DNA from: Rhizobium sp. PP-CC-3A-592
GTDB lineage: Bacteria; Pseudomonadota; Alphaproteobacteria; Rhizobiales; Rhizobiaceae
Length of the DNA stretch: 64,000 nt
Assembly (NCBI RefSeq): GCF_003217095.1
Contig: NZ_QJSR01000001.1
Span: 1,216,009-1,280,008, forward strand
Direction: 5' to 3'
Shown here: positions 18,187 to 27,087 of the stretch, piece after piece
Position numbering within the stretch: the stretch's first letter is position 1
How the letters are laid out: each line of letters begins with the position of its first letter
Program-made: the position numbers and the translations under genes
The notes under the pieces: generated by a model
Told to the model about the DNA's origin: nothing
The model's input: the letters and a program-made list of their open reading frames with translations, nothing else
Database searches by the model: none

Positions 18187-20295
18187 TCAGAACTCCTCCC
18201 AGTTGTCCTGCGAGGCCGCAGGGACGGGTGCGGCATGGGTGGACGGGCCCGCGGAGAAGGCGCGAGCGACGGATCCCATCATCTTGCGGGCCGGCGATGC
18301 CACGGGACGGGCGGTGGCGGAAACGGGCCTGGGCGCACCTGCACGCGGCGCGACGGCTTTCAGGGGCGCCGGGCGGACCGGCAGGGCCGTGGTGCCTGGT
18401 CGCGTGTTCGACGTGGCGTAGGCGACGGCCGGCTTGGACTGATCCAGCCGGAAATGGCCGATCATCTGCGCGAGGTTTTCCGCTTCCGTCGAGAGCCTGT
18501 GGGTGGCGGCGTTCGCCTCTTCCACCATGGCAGCGTTCTGCTGGGTCACCTTGTCCATCTGGTTGACGGCCGTGGAGACCTCGCCGAGGCCCGTGGCCTG
18601 CTCGCGCGCAGCCGTGGCGATCGAGTGGATGTGATCCGTGATCGAGAGGACCCGGCTTTCGATCTCGCCGAGAACCTGCCCCGTTTCCTGCACCAGCTGC
18701 ACGCCGGTGGACACTTCGGCACCGGATTTGGCGATGAGCACCTTGATGTCCTTGGCGGCGCGCGCCGCACGCTGGGCCAGCTCGCGCACTTCCTGGGCGA
18801 CGACCGCAAAGCCCTTGCCCGCCTCGCCTGCTCGCGCGGCCTCTACACCGGCATTGAGGGCGAGCAGGTTCGTCTGGAAGGCGATTTCGTCGATGACGTT
18901 GGTGATCTTGCCGATTTCGCTCGACGCCTGCTCGATGCGGCCCATGGCGTCGACCGCGCTGCGCACGACGGTGCCGGACTGGGCGGCCGCTTCCTTGGCC
19001 TGCGTCACGATGAAGGTAGCTTCCTGGGCACGCTCCGTCGATGTCTGGACGGCAACCGTGATCTGGCCGAGCGAGGCCGAGGTCTGCTCGAGGGATGCGG
19101 CCTGCTGTTCGGTGCGCTTGGCAAGGTCATCCGTGGCCGAGCGCAGCTCGCCCGAAGCGCCGGTGATCTCGAGCGTCGTCGAGCGGACTTCGCCGAGCGT
19201 CTTCTGAAGGACCGAAAGCGTTTCGTTCACATTGCGCTGGAGTTCGGCAAAGGCGCCCTGGAAATCGCCGGTCATGGGCTGCGTCAGATCGCCTTGGGCA
19301 AGGCTTGCGATGACGCGACCGGTCTCCCCGATCCCGCGATCGACGCCTGCCACGAGTTCGTTCACATTTCCGGCAAAGCGATCGAGGCTCGGTTCGTCAT
19401 AGGTCCGGGTGATGCGGCGGGAGAAATCGCCGGCGGCAGCGGCCTCCACGACATGCGCCATGCTGACCTGCAGGTCGGCGGTCTTTTCGCGCAGAACGCC
19501 GTCTTCGCTGCTCGTGCGGCGGGCGGCAAGACCATTGCTCCTGAAGACCTCGACGGCACGCGCCATCTCGCCGATCTCGTCGGACCGCTTGGCCTCGGGA
19601 AGATCGACGTCGAGATCGCCCCCGGCCAGTGCCGTCATCGACCGGGTGAGGTCGGATATGGGCCGGCTGAGTTCGCGGCGGGCGATGGAGACGGCAACCA
19701 GCAGGCCAGCGGCGAGACCGATGAGAGCGGTCGCCGCGATCATGATGGTCATCTGCCATCCGATGCCGTCGATTTCCGTCTGGATCGCGGTAAGATCGGC
19801 CTTGTCCTTGGTCACGACGGCGTCGATCTCGGCCTGGAAGGCCTTGCGGTTGGCGCGGTTCTGGTCGGTGTTGCCCTGCTCGTTGGCGGCTTTCAGGGAG
19901 ACGGAGCGGGCGAGGCGCGCGGTTTCCGTGCGGAAGGTGCGGAATTCGGCGGCGCGGCCGACGACGGCCTCGAACGCCGGCAGATCCGCCTGCGGCACCA
20001 GCGGGCGCCATTCGGCGGTGAGGACATCGATCTTGTCGAGCGTCTTCAAGAGTCCCTCGGCGAAAGGCTCGGCTTTTTCCAGCGTGGGCGCGGCGTAGAT
20101 GCCGCGGGACTCCATGACGACGGCTGTCACCAGGCGGTTGAGCTTCTCGCCATTATAGGCGCGCTCGGAAGCCCCCTTGTAAGCAGCGAGCTGGCTGTCG
20201 TAGCGGGCGACGACGGCAAACGCCATCCCGGCCACGACGAGCGTGACCACGCTCATGACGATGACGATCAACGAAATCTTACCGCGTATGCGCAT
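18187..20295 (-). CDS. Methyl-accepting chemotaxis protein with CheR-tether tail
   Basis: A 702-residue chemoreceptor. It has a first membrane segment (about 5-27), a periplasmic helical ligand domain of about 150 residues, a second membrane segment (about 183-207), a HAMP domain and a second HAMP-like stretch before the signalling domain. The hairpin tip reads EIAFQTNLLALNAGVEAARAG. The final five residues NWEEF match the pentapeptide that tethers CheR/CheB in high-abundance receptors. The ATG at 20293-20295 is preferred to an in-frame TTG 18 bp upstream, since GGAGGG lies between them. The ligand is unknown. Confidence 0.9.
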   Translation of the reverse strand: MRIRGKISLIVIVMSVVTLVVAGMAFAVVARYDSQLAAYKGASERAYNGEKLNRLVTAVVMESRGIYAAPTLEKAEPFAEGLLKTLDKIDVLTAEWRPLVPQADLPAFEAVVGRAAEFRTFRTETARLARSVSLKAANEQGNTDQNRANRKAFQAEIDAVVTKDKADLTAIQTEIDGIGWQMTIMIAATALIGLAAGLLVAVSIARRELSRPISDLTRSMTALAGGDLDVDLPEAKRSDEIGEMARAVEVFRSNGLAARRTSSEDGVLREKTADLQVSMAHVVEAAAAGDFSRRITRTYDEPSLDRFAGNVNELVAGVDRGIGETGRVIASLAQGDLTQPMTGDFQGAFAELQRNVNETLSVLQKTLGEVRSTTLEITGASGELRSATDDLAKRTEQQAASLEQTSASLGQITVAVQTSTERAQEATFIVTQAKEAAAQSGTVVRSAVDAMGRIEQASSEIGKITNVIDEIAFQTNLLALNAGVEAARAGEAGKGFAVVAQEVRELAQRAARAAKDIKVLIAKSGAEVSTGVQLVQETGQVLGEIESRVLSITDHIHSIATAAREQATGLGEVSTAVNQMDKVTQQNAAMVEEANAATHRLSTEAENLAQMIGHFRLDQSKPAVAYATSNTRPGTTALPVRPAPLKAVAPRAGAPRPVSATARPVASPARKMMGSVARAFSAGPSTHAAPVPAASQDNWEEF

Positions 20296-20510
20296 GGCCC
20301 GCGTTCCCTCCAACGGCTGTCCCCGCAGGAGATTGTTCCCACCTCCCGCGCTCTTCCGGGCAAATTATCGGTAACTGGTTAATAACATAGTAGCGGACAC
20401 CTGCCGATTTCCCCGGACAGCCGTCGTTTCGCTCAAGGCGACGCTGGGCGGGATGAGGATCGGGGAAGACGTGTTTTCGCATGAAAAGCGCCTTGAAACC
20501 GGGCTGGCGA
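20296..20510. other. Intergenic region, nothing recognised
   Basis: The left part of the 371-bp gap between the divergent chemoreceptor gene and rpmH. I see no gene, repeat or clear promoter for the chemoreceptor in it; short open frames here lack ribosome sites and family resemblance. Confidence 0.5.
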
Positions 20511-20538
20511 TTGACTTTGACACTTTTATTCTTATAAG
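20511..20538 (+). promoter_or_regulatory. Candidate rpmH-rnpA promoter
   Basis: TTGACT at 20511-20516 and TATAAG at 20533-20538 with a 16-bp spacer, in an AT-rich stretch. It would start transcription near 20545 and leave a leader of about 120 nt before rpmH. Confidence 0.65.
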
Positions 20539-20566
20539 CCGCCGCACGTCTGGGAACTGAATGGCG

Positions 20567-20631
20567 GGCAAGCTCCGTGCTTGCCGGCTCTGCCGTGCCT
20601 GGACAGAAACGCTGCTTGCTTAAGGAAGCAA
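20567..20631 (+). promoter_or_regulatory. Two hairpins in the rpmH leader
   Basis: GGCAAGC (20567-20573) pairs with GCTTGCC (20579-20585) over a 5-nt loop, and TTGCTT (20616-20621) pairs with AAGCAA (20626-20631) over an AAGG loop. The second hairpin lies 36 bp upstream of the rpmH ATG. A regulatory role is only inferred. Confidence 0.45.
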
Positions 20632-20666
20632 ACCAAGAAGGGCCGCACACCGCGGTATTAAAATAA

Positions 20667-20804
20667 ATGCCAAAGCGTACCTACCAACCCTCCAAGCTTG
20701 TTCGCAAGCGTCGCCACGGTTTCCGTGCACGTATTGCTACCAAGGGCGGCCGCAAGGTTATCGTTGCCCGTCGCGCCCGCGGCCGCAAGCGTCTTTCGGC
20801 CTAA
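20667..20804 (+). CDS. rpmH: 50S ribosomal protein L34
   Basis: A 45-residue, strongly basic ribosomal protein of the large subunit, starting [19 protein letters not shown] and ending RGRKRLSA, full length for L34. It is too short for a usual ORF cutoff. The sequence before the ATG (ATTAAAATAA) lacks a clear Shine-Dalgarno site; AGAAGG lies about 25 nt upstream, which is too far for standard use, so translation may depend on leader structure. rnpA follows 60 bp later in the classical rpmH-rnpA arrangement. Confidence 0.98.
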   Translation: MPKRTYQPSKLVRKRRHGFRARIATKGGRKVIVARRARGRKRLSA

Positions 20805-20864
20805 TGGCATACGGCGTCCGCGCCGTCGCCACAGCCGGCACTCCTGCCCTGCAGGAGGCTGCCG

Positions 20865-21284
20865 GTGACAAGAGATCCCAGACGCATGACGTCAGGTAAT
20901 CCCAAACCAACTGTCGGGCGGCTGAAAAGCCGGCCGCAGTTTCTTGCCGTGCGCGCAGGCGAGAAGCGGAAGGGCTCCGTTTTCCTGCTCGAAGTGCTCG
21001 ACAGACAAGCGGCGGACGAGCCCGCCCGCGTCGGTTTCACGGTGACGAAGAAGCATGGCAATGCGGTGGAACGGAACCGCATGCGCCGCCGCTTGCGCGA
21101 GGCCGTCAGGCTCCAAGCCGCGTTTGCAATGAAACCCGGCCACGATTATGTGATTGTCGCCCGCCGCGAGGTGCTTGGCGTCCCCTTCGACAGGCTGGCA
21201 AAAATGCTCGGTGCCCGAATCGAAGGCCCACTCGAAGGCAGGCAGAAACAGGCACGGCCGCCGGCCGGCTCCAGGAAAGAATGA
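20865..21284 (+). CDS. rnpA: Ribonuclease P protein component
   Basis: Protein subunit of RNase P, which helps the catalytic RNA cleave 5' leaders from pre-tRNAs. 139 residues, with the RNR signature [18 protein letters not shown] at about 65-82. A GTG start at 20865 is chosen because AGGAGG lies about 6 nt before it; an ATG 21 bp downstream is the alternative. Its stop overlaps the beginning of yidC. No yidD gene is present between rnpA and yidC. Confidence 0.93.
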   Translation: MTRDPRRMTSGNPKPTVGRLKSRPQFLAVRAGEKRKGSVFLLEVLDRQAADEPARVGFTVTKKHGNAVERNRMRRRLREAVRLQAAFAMKPGHDYVIVARREVLGVPFDRLAKMLGARIEGPLEGRQKQARPPAGSRKE

Positions 21285-23083
21285 TGGACAAGAACCGCAA
21301 CTATTTCATCGCGATCGGCCTGTCGGTGCTGATCCTCATCGCCTGGCAGTTTCTCTATATCAATCCGAAGATGGAGCGCGAACGCATCGCGCAGGAAGCC
21401 GTGCAGGCCCAGCAGGCCCAGACACCGGCCAACACGACCGGCGGCTCGATCCCCGGCGCTATTCCCGGCACTGCGACGACCGCCGTTCCCGGCGCCGTGC
21501 CGCAGGGTGCCGCGCGTGAGGAGGCCATCGCCCGCTCTGCCCGCGTCGTCATCGACACGCAGGCCCTCTCCGGCTCGATCAACCTCACCGGCGCCCGTCT
21601 CGACGACCTGAAGCTGCGCGAGTATCACGAGACCGTCGACGACAAGAGCCCGATCATCACGCTTTTCAGCCCGGCCGAAACGCCGGAAGGCTACTTCACC
21701 GAAATCGGCTATGTCGGCGATGCCTCGACCGGTGCGGTTCCCGGCCCGTCCACTGTCTGGACGGCGCCCGAAGGCGCGAAGCTGACGACCGCGACGCCGG
21801 TCACGCTGACCTTCGCCAACGAAAAGGGCGTGGTCTTCACGCGCGTCATCTCGATCGACGAGCATTTCATGTTCAAGATCGACGACACGATCCAGAACGC
21901 GACCGGCGCACCGATCGCACTGTCCACCTATGGCCGCGTGACCCGCTTCAACAAGCCGGTGACGCCCAGCGTCTACGTTCTGCATGAAGGCTTCATCGGC
22001 GTCATCGGCGAGCATGGACTCGAAGAGGTCAGCTACAGCAAGGTCGAGGACAATGCGCCGGCACAGCCCGGCAAGACGACCGGCGGCTGGCTTGGCATCA
22101 CCGACAAGTATTGGGCGGCGACCATCGTCCCGCCGCAGGCGACGCCCTACGAGACGCGTTTCGCGCATTTCACGGACGGCCGCCCGCGCTACCAAGCCGA
22201 CTACAAGCAGGATGCCATCACCGTGGCACCCGGCCAGACGACGACGCTGAACAACCTCGTCTTTGCCGGCGCCAAGCAGGTGCCGCTCGTCGATGGGTAT
22301 GAAGCGAGCTACAACATTCCGAAGTTCGACCTGTTGATCGACTGGGGCTGGTTCTATTTCATCACCAAGCCGATGTTCAAGCTGATGGATTTCTTCTTCC
22401 GCTTCTTCGGCAATTTCGGCGTCGCCATCCTTCTGACAACCATCGTCGTCAAGGCGCTCTTCTTCCCGCTTGCCAGCAAGCAGTATGCCTCCATGGCGAA
22501 CATGAAGAAGATCCAGCCGAAGATGGAGGAGATGAAGAAGAAGTTCGGCGACGACCGGATGGGCATGCAGCAGGCCATGATGGCGCTGTACAAGGAGGAG
22601 AAGATCAACCCGATCGCGGGTTGCTGGCCGATCCTCCTGCAGATCCCGGTGTTCTTCGCGCTCTACAAGGTCATCTACGTCACGATCGAAATGCGGCACG
22701 CGCCGTTCTTCGGCTGGATCCAGGATCTGTCCGCGCCGGACCCGACCTCGCTCTTCAACCTGTTCGGCCTCCTGCCCTTCGCCGTTCCCCACGCCCTGAT
22801 GATCGGCGTCTGGCCGTTGATCATGGGTGTCACCATGTTCCTGCAGATGCGCATGAACCCGACGCCGCCCGATCCGACGCAGGCGATGCTCTTCACCTGG
22901 ATGCCGGTGGTGTTCACCTTCATGCTGTCGAGCTTCCCGGCCGGTCTCGTGATCTACTGGGCCTGGAACAACACGCTTTCGGTCATCCAGCAGGCCTTCA
23001 TCATGAAGCGTCACGGCGTCAAGATCGAGCTGTTCGACAACATCAAGAACCTGTTCTCGCGAAAACCGAAGCCCGCGGAATAG
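21284..23083 (+). CDS. yidC: Membrane protein insertase YidC
   Basis: Inner-membrane insertase that works alone or with SecYEG. 599 residues: N-terminal membrane anchor (about 6-24), a Pro/Ala/Thr-rich linker, a large periplasmic beta-domain (about 75-345) and the conserved C-terminal five-helix core with a cytoplasmic coiled hairpin ([17 protein letters not shown]). The positively charged groove Arg is not assigned here. Two adjacent ATGs exist; the second (21284) is preferred because the AGGA site is then 7 nt away and MDKNRNYF matches the family start. Confidence 0.95.
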   Translation: MDKNRNYFIAIGLSVLILIAWQFLYINPKMERERIAQEAVQAQQAQTPANTTGGSIPGAIPGTATTAVPGAVPQGAAREEAIARSARVVIDTQALSGSINLTGARLDDLKLREYHETVDDKSPIITLFSPAETPEGYFTEIGYVGDASTGAVPGPSTVWTAPEGAKLTTATPVTLTFANEKGVVFTRVISIDEHFMFKIDDTIQNATGAPIALSTYGRVTRFNKPVTPSVYVLHEGFIGVIGEHGLEEVSYSKVEDNAPAQPGKTTGGWLGITDKYWAATIVPPQATPYETRFAHFTDGRPRYQADYKQDAITVAPGQTTTLNNLVFAGAKQVPLVDGYEASYNIPKFDLLIDWGWFYFITKPMFKLMDFFFRFFGNFGVAILLTTIVVKALFFPLASKQYASMANMKKIQPKMEEMKKKFGDDRMGMQQAMMALYKEEKINPIAGCWPILLQIPVFFALYKVIYVTIEMRHAPFFGWIQDLSAPDPTSLFNLFGLLPFAVPHALMIGVWPLIMGVTMFLQMRMNPTPPDPTQAMLFTWMPVVFTFMLSSFPAGLVIYWAWNNTLSVIQQAFIMKRHGVKIELFDNIKNLFSRKPKPAE

Positions 23084-23098
23084 CGAACGACCTTCCCG

Positions 23099-23129
23099 CC
23101 CCGGGCCGCAAGCCCGGGGTTTTCTTTTT
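23099..23129 (+). terminator. Intrinsic terminator after yidC
   Basis: An 8-bp perfect stem, CCCCGGGC at 23099-23106 and GCCCGGGG at 23112-23119, a 5-nt loop, then TTTTCTTTTT. It lies 16 bp after the yidC stop and before engB, so engB needs read-through or its own promoter. Confidence 0.9.
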
Positions 23130-23150
23130 CAGCCCCTGAGGGACCTGCCG

Positions 23151-23804
23151 ATGACCGACACCGCCCTGAACGACGAAAAGCCGATGTTCGGCAATCCCTG
23201 GATCTTCATTCGCGGCGTTCCCTCCATGGAGTTCCTACCGCCCGAGGGGCCGACGGAAATCGCCTTCGCCGGGCGCTCGAACGTCGGCAAGTCCTCGCTG
23301 ATCAATGCGCTCGTGGGGCAGAAGGGGCTGGCGCGCACGTCCAACACGCCCGGGCGGACGCAAGAGCTCAACTACTTCGTGCCGGACGGATATTCGGGTG
23401 CTGCCGGCGACCTGCCGCCGATGGCGCTGATCGACATGCCGGGCTACGGCTATGCGCAGGCACCGAAGGCGCATGTGGATGCCTGGACGAAGCTGGTGTT
23501 CGACTATCTGCGCGGCCGTGCCACGCTGAAGCGTGTCTATGTGCTGATCGACAGCCGACACGGCATCAAGACAAATGACGACGACGTGCTGTCGCTGCTC
23601 GACAAGGCCGCCGTTTCCTACCAGGTGGTGCTGACGAAGACGGACAAGATCAAGGCGGGCGCCGTGCCGCATCTGATGGCGGAGACGCTGGAGAAGATCC
23701 GCAAGCGCCCGGCCGCCTTCCCGGAGATCGTTGCGACATCGTCTGAAAAGGGCGAAGGCATCGAAGAGCTGCGCTCGGCCATCCTCACCGCGATCCGGAA
23801 CTGA
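23151..23804 (+). CDS. engB: Ribosome biogenesis GTP-binding protein EngB (YihA/YsxC)
   Basis: A 217-residue TRAFAC GTPase needed for 50S subunit assembly. The G motifs are complete: G1 [10 protein letters not shown] near residue 42, G2 Thr in NTPGRTQ near 68, G3 DMPGYGYAQ near 95, G4 TKTD near 163 and G5 TSSEKGEG near 195. GAGGGA lies 8 nt upstream of the ATG. It sits just after the yidC terminator in the order rpmH-rnpA-yidC-engB. Confidence 0.95.
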   Translation: MTDTALNDEKPMFGNPWIFIRGVPSMEFLPPEGPTEIAFAGRSNVGKSSLINALVGQKGLARTSNTPGRTQELNYFVPDGYSGAAGDLPPMALIDMPGYGYAQAPKAHVDAWTKLVFDYLRGRATLKRVYVLIDSRHGIKTNDDDVLSLLDKAAVSYQVVLTKTDKIKAGAVPHLMAETLEKIRKRPAAFPEIVATSSEKGEGIEELRSAILTAIRN

Positions 23805-23866
23805 CATCCTATCCGAACACACCCGGCGCAGCCGCCTGCCGCGCCTGGGTTCTGCCGCGCCCGTTA

Positions 23867-24361
23867 TCAGGCGGGTGCTGCACCCGGCACGAAGGTCATC
23901 GACAGGCCGTTGATACAGTGACGCTTGCCGGTCGGCTTCGGGCCGTCGTCGAAGATGTGCCCGAGATGACCGCCGCAGCGGCTGCAGTGACATTCGGTCC
24001 GCACCATCAGGAACGAGGTGTCAGTGCGCGTTCCCACGGCATCGGGCAGCGCCTGCCAGAAGCTCGGCCAACCCGTGCCGCTGTCGAATTTCGTTTCCGA
24101 GGAATAAACCGGAAGGGCGCAGCCGGCGCACTGGAAGGTGCCCTTGCGCTTCTCCTCGTTGAGGGCGCTCGTGAACGGGCGCTCCGTGTCTTCATGCCGC
24201 AGGATGCGGTACGGCTCGTCACCGAGCATCGCCTTCCATTCGGCGTCCGTCTTCGTCACCGCGAATGTTTCGGCAGCGGCGAAGGGGGCAATCTGGTTTT
24301 TCAAAGCAAAAGCGGCAAGACCGGCCGTGCCGGTCAGGAGAAAGAAGCGGCGGCTGAGCAT
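23867..24361 (-). CDS. msrB: Peptide-methionine (R)-S-oxide reductase MsrB, exported
   Basis: Reduces methionine-R-sulfoxide in proteins. 164 residues. Zinc Cys pairs lie at CAGC (about 79) and CSRC (about 126), and the catalytic Cys is in HCINGLS near 150. Unlike cytosolic MsrB it starts with LSRRFFLLTGTAGLAAFAL, an SRRxFLL twin-arginine-like signal, so it is probably periplasmic or membrane-anchored. AAGGAGG sits 4 nt upstream of the ATG. The gene upstream on the same strand encodes an anti-sigma-like membrane protein, hinting at an envelope oxidative-stress role. Confidence 0.93.
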   Translation of the reverse strand: MLSRRFFLLTGTAGLAAFALKNQIAPFAAAETFAVTKTDAEWKAMLGDEPYRILRHEDTERPFTSALNEEKRKGTFQCAGCALPVYSSETKFDSGTGWPSFWQALPDAVGTRTDTSFLMVRTECHCSRCGGHLGHIFDDGPKPTGKRHCINGLSMTFVPGAAPA

Positions 24362-24479
24362 GGGACCTCCTTGCGGGCGATATCAAGCCCGCGCCGGTGT
24401 TCTACGCCTGTCCGGTCCGTTCAGAAAGAAGCCCGCCGATCAAACCCGCGTGAGCATGGCCGCCCTCGGATACGCCAGC

Positions 24480-25220
24480 TCAGCGACCGGCAATGCCGCT
24501 GCTGAGGATCTTGCCCGTCGGGGCGCCCGTCGGCGAACCGCCTGCCGGCTCGAGGCTGACCGTGATCGGAGCGCCCTCGCGCAGGCGGCTCCGCACGGCC
24601 TTGGGCACCACGATTTCGCCATGGCTGTTCGCGTTGACGACGCCGAGCGACACGGGGGCGGCACCTTCCGGCGTCAGCCAGACTTCGAGCGACTTCGCAT
24701 CCGCCACGCCCGGTGCGCTGGCAGCGGCTGCGACAGGGGCGAGCCGGAGACGGCCGCTGTCGTTATCGTAACGTGCCGTCAACGCCAGATCAGACCCTGC
24801 GAGATTAAGGCTCGTCGTCAGGCCACGCGTCGGCGAGGCTGCGAAGAGGCCGGACTGGGAGACGCCCGTTGCGACGAGGCCGATGGTCGCGATGCAGGCG
24901 ACGCCGCGCCAGAAGGCGGCGGAGTTCCAGATGGCCACGTTGAAGACCGGCACGCGTTCGCGCTGGGGGCGGGCCCGCGCAGCCATCGGCTCGGCGAAGG
25001 GAGATGCGCGGCGCGGAGCGCGGCGGGTGGGTCGCGGCGTCTGGTCGACGGTCAGCATGTTGCTGCGCCAGTGATCGACCATGGCTGCGAAGTTGCGGTC
25101 GAGCGTCATGCGCGCCTCGACCTTCTGCCGGTCTTCCGGGGAGAGAACGCCGAGGACGTATTCTCCGGCAATAACCTGATCGAGGCGGGAATCGCCACTC
25201 TTCGCGTTTTCTGTCGTCAT
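24480..25220 (-). CDS. RskA-type anti-sigma factor (no adjacent sigma factor)
   Basis: A 246-residue protein with an N-terminal cytoplasmic segment resembling zinc-less anti-sigma domains (AGEYVLGVLSPEDRQKVEARM, residues about 15-35, split here by the family consensus), a single membrane segment near 95-115 (FWRGVACIATIGLVATG) and a periplasmic RskA domain with the C-terminal LEPAGGSPTGAPTG pattern. Such proteins sequester ECF sigma factors. No sigma factor gene lies beside it. The ATG at 25218-25220 has no good ribosome site; an in-frame ATG at 25302-25304 is possible. Confidence 0.75.
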   Translation of the reverse strand: MTTENAKSGDSRLDQVIAGEYVLGVLSPEDRQKVEARMTLDRNFAAMVDHWRSNMLTVDQTPRPTRRAPRRASPFAEPMAARARPQRERVPVFNVAIWNSAAFWRGVACIATIGLVATGVSQSGLFAASPTRGLTTSLNLAGSDLALTARYDNDSGRLRLAPVAAAASAPGVADAKSLEVWLTPEGAAPVSLGVVNANSHGEIVVPKAVRSRLREGAPITVSLEPAGGSPTGAPTGKILSSGIAGR

Positions 25221-25457
25221 GATGTCAATGTGCTCGCCTAGAACCGCGGCCATGCCAAGCGGATGATGGACGGGATCATACGCATGGTTCGGCGCATTTT
25301 CCACGGCTTTTACGCCGCAGGCCTCATGTTCGGCCGAAGGCGGCGCGAAGCGCTGCCATTTCCGGCTGTCATCATGCCGTTATATTACCTTCCGATCATT
25401 CCCCCGAGAAAAAACTTGCGCTAAACAGCATCCGCATCGATCCCGAAGGTTTCCGAC

Positions 25458-26345
25458 ATGTCCCCATCCGAAAGCGAAATCCAGGCCCGTCTTCTCGCGC
25501 AGGCCCTGCCCTATATGCAGCGTTACGAGAACAAGACGATCGTCGTGAAATATGGCGGGCATGCCATGGGCGATCCGGAACTCGGCAAGGCGTTCGCCGC
25601 CGATATCGCGCTTCTCAAGCAGTCCGGCGTCAACCCGATCGTCGTGCATGGCGGCGGCCCGCAGATCGGCGCCATGCTGACCAAGATGGGCATCGAATCG
25701 AAGTTCGAAGGCGGCCTGCGCGTCACGGATGCCAAGACCGTCGAGATCGTCGAAATGGTTCTGGCCGGCTCGATCAACAAGGAGATCGTGGCGCTCATCA
25801 ACCAGACCGGCGAATGGGCGATCGGGCTTTGCGGCAAGGACGGCAATATGGTCTTTGCCGAAAAGGCCAAGAAGACCATCATCGATCCCGACAGCAATAT
25901 CGAGCGCGTGCTCGATCTCGGCTTCGTCGGCGAGGTGGTCGAGGTCGACCGCACGCTGCTCGACCTCCTGGCCCGCTCCGAGATGATTCCCGTCATCGCA
26001 CCGGTCGCACCCGGCCGTGATGGCGCGACCTACAACATCAATGCCGATACGTTTGCAGGCGCCATCGCCGGAGCGCTCAATGCCACGCGCCTCCTGTTCC
26101 TGACCGACGTTCCCGGCGTGCTCGACAAGAACAAGGAACTCATCAAGGAACTCTCCGTCGCAGAAGCCCTGGCGCTGATCGCCGACGGCACGATTTCCGG
26201 CGGTATGATTCCCAAGGTCGAAACCTGCATCGAGGCCATCAAGGCCGGCGTTCAGGGCGTCGTCATCCTCAACGGCAAGACGGCCCATTCGGTGCTGCTC
26301 GAGATCTTCACCGAGCACGGCGCGGGAACGCTGATCGTTCCGTAA
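25458..26345 (+). CDS. argB: Acetylglutamate kinase
   Basis: Phosphorylates N-acetyl-L-glutamate in arginine synthesis. 295 residues of the amino-acid kinase fold: KYGGHAMG near residue 30, VHGGGPQIG near 65, the ATP-site segment [10 protein letters not shown] near 215 and [10 protein letters not shown] near 250. The N-terminal helix (residues 1-25) is typical of hexameric, arginine-sensitive forms and of forms bound by PII, which fits the presence of glnD later in the window, although PII control is inferred. It ends 4 bp from the convergent phosphatase gene. Confidence 0.95.
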   Translation: MSPSESEIQARLLAQALPYMQRYENKTIVVKYGGHAMGDPELGKAFAADIALLKQSGVNPIVVHGGGPQIGAMLTKMGIESKFEGGLRVTDAKTVEIVEMVLAGSINKEIVALINQTGEWAIGLCGKDGNMVFAEKAKKTIIDPDSNIERVLDLGFVGEVVEVDRTLLDLLARSEMIPVIAPVAPGRDGATYNINADTFAGAIAGALNATRLLFLTDVPGVLDKNKELIKELSVAEALALIADGTISGGMIPKVETCIEAIKAGVQGVVILNGKTAHSVLLEIFTEHGAGTLIVP

Positions 26346-26349
26346 GCGG

Positions 26350-26982
26350 TCAGTCCGCACCGGTATCGAGGTGGGCGATATCGCCGAGCGACACGACCGC
26401 CTGGCTGTGCCACAGGTCGTCCTGCTCGAGATGGGTGATGCTGCCCGACGCCACCTTGAAAGCGACCCAGCCAGCAGCATGGATCGGCATGCCGATCCAC
26501 TTCGCCACGACGAAGGTCAAGGCGAAGCCGTGGGTGACGACGATCTGACAGTCGCAGGGACGGGCCATGATCGCATCCATCGCCCCATAGATCCGGGTCG
26601 CCAGTTCCCGCCGGGTCTCGCCGCCGGTCAGGCTGTTGCGATAGTCGAGCCGGTCGTCTTCCGGAATCGATTCGTGCCTGAGGTCGAGCCATTCCTGCGG
26701 CCGTCCTTCGGCGGCACCATAACTGATTTCCCGCAGGTCGCGGTTTACGGTGATGCCCGTTCGGAACAGATCGGCGATCGTATCGGCCGTTTCGGACGCG
26801 CGCAGCAGATCGGAGCTGACGATCTCGACCGGCCGGTTGCCGATACGTGCAAAGAGGGCCTGCGCAATGGCGCCCGCCTGCGCCTGACCCCGTTTCGTCA
26901 GACCCGTATCGAACCATCCGCCGACGCGCTTCTCGACATGGTGGACGGATTCCGGGTGCGTGACGACGAAAATCGTTCTCAT
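26350..26982 (-). CDS. Histidine phosphatase superfamily protein with THP in place of RHG
   Basis: A 210-residue branch-1 histidine phosphatase (phosphoglycerate-mutase fold). The phospho-acceptor His9 is present but its motif reads VVTHPES instead of xRHGxT, so the usual Arg is Thr. Other active-site parts remain: SSDLLRASETA near 55, the proton donor region REISYGAAEG near 85 and VTHGF near 155. AAGGAAA lies about 6 nt upstream of the ATG at 26980-26982. The gene is divergent from a pyrimidine nucleotidase gene. Substrate unknown. Confidence 0.85.
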   Translation of the reverse strand: MRTIFVVTHPESVHHVEKRVGGWFDTGLTKRGQAQAGAIAQALFARIGNRPVEIVSSDLLRASETADTIADLFRTGITVNRDLREISYGAAEGRPQEWLDLRHESIPEDDRLDYRNSLTGGETRRELATRIYGAMDAIMARPCDCQIVVTHGFALTFVVAKWIGMPIHAAGWVAFKVASGSITHLEQDDLWHSQAVVSLGDIAHLDTGAD

Positions 26983-27087
26983 GGCTGTTTCCTTATCGCA
27001 GCACACTTATAGTTTGTCAGCTTGCGTATCATTCTTCTCTGCCGCTCTTTTCTGGCGCCCGACTTCGCATTCTTGGAACAGGCCCTC

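Noticed and set aside
20804-21290. A yidD gene between rnpA and yidC
   Set aside because: rnpA and yidC overlap directly; there is no room for the roughly 70-codon gene.
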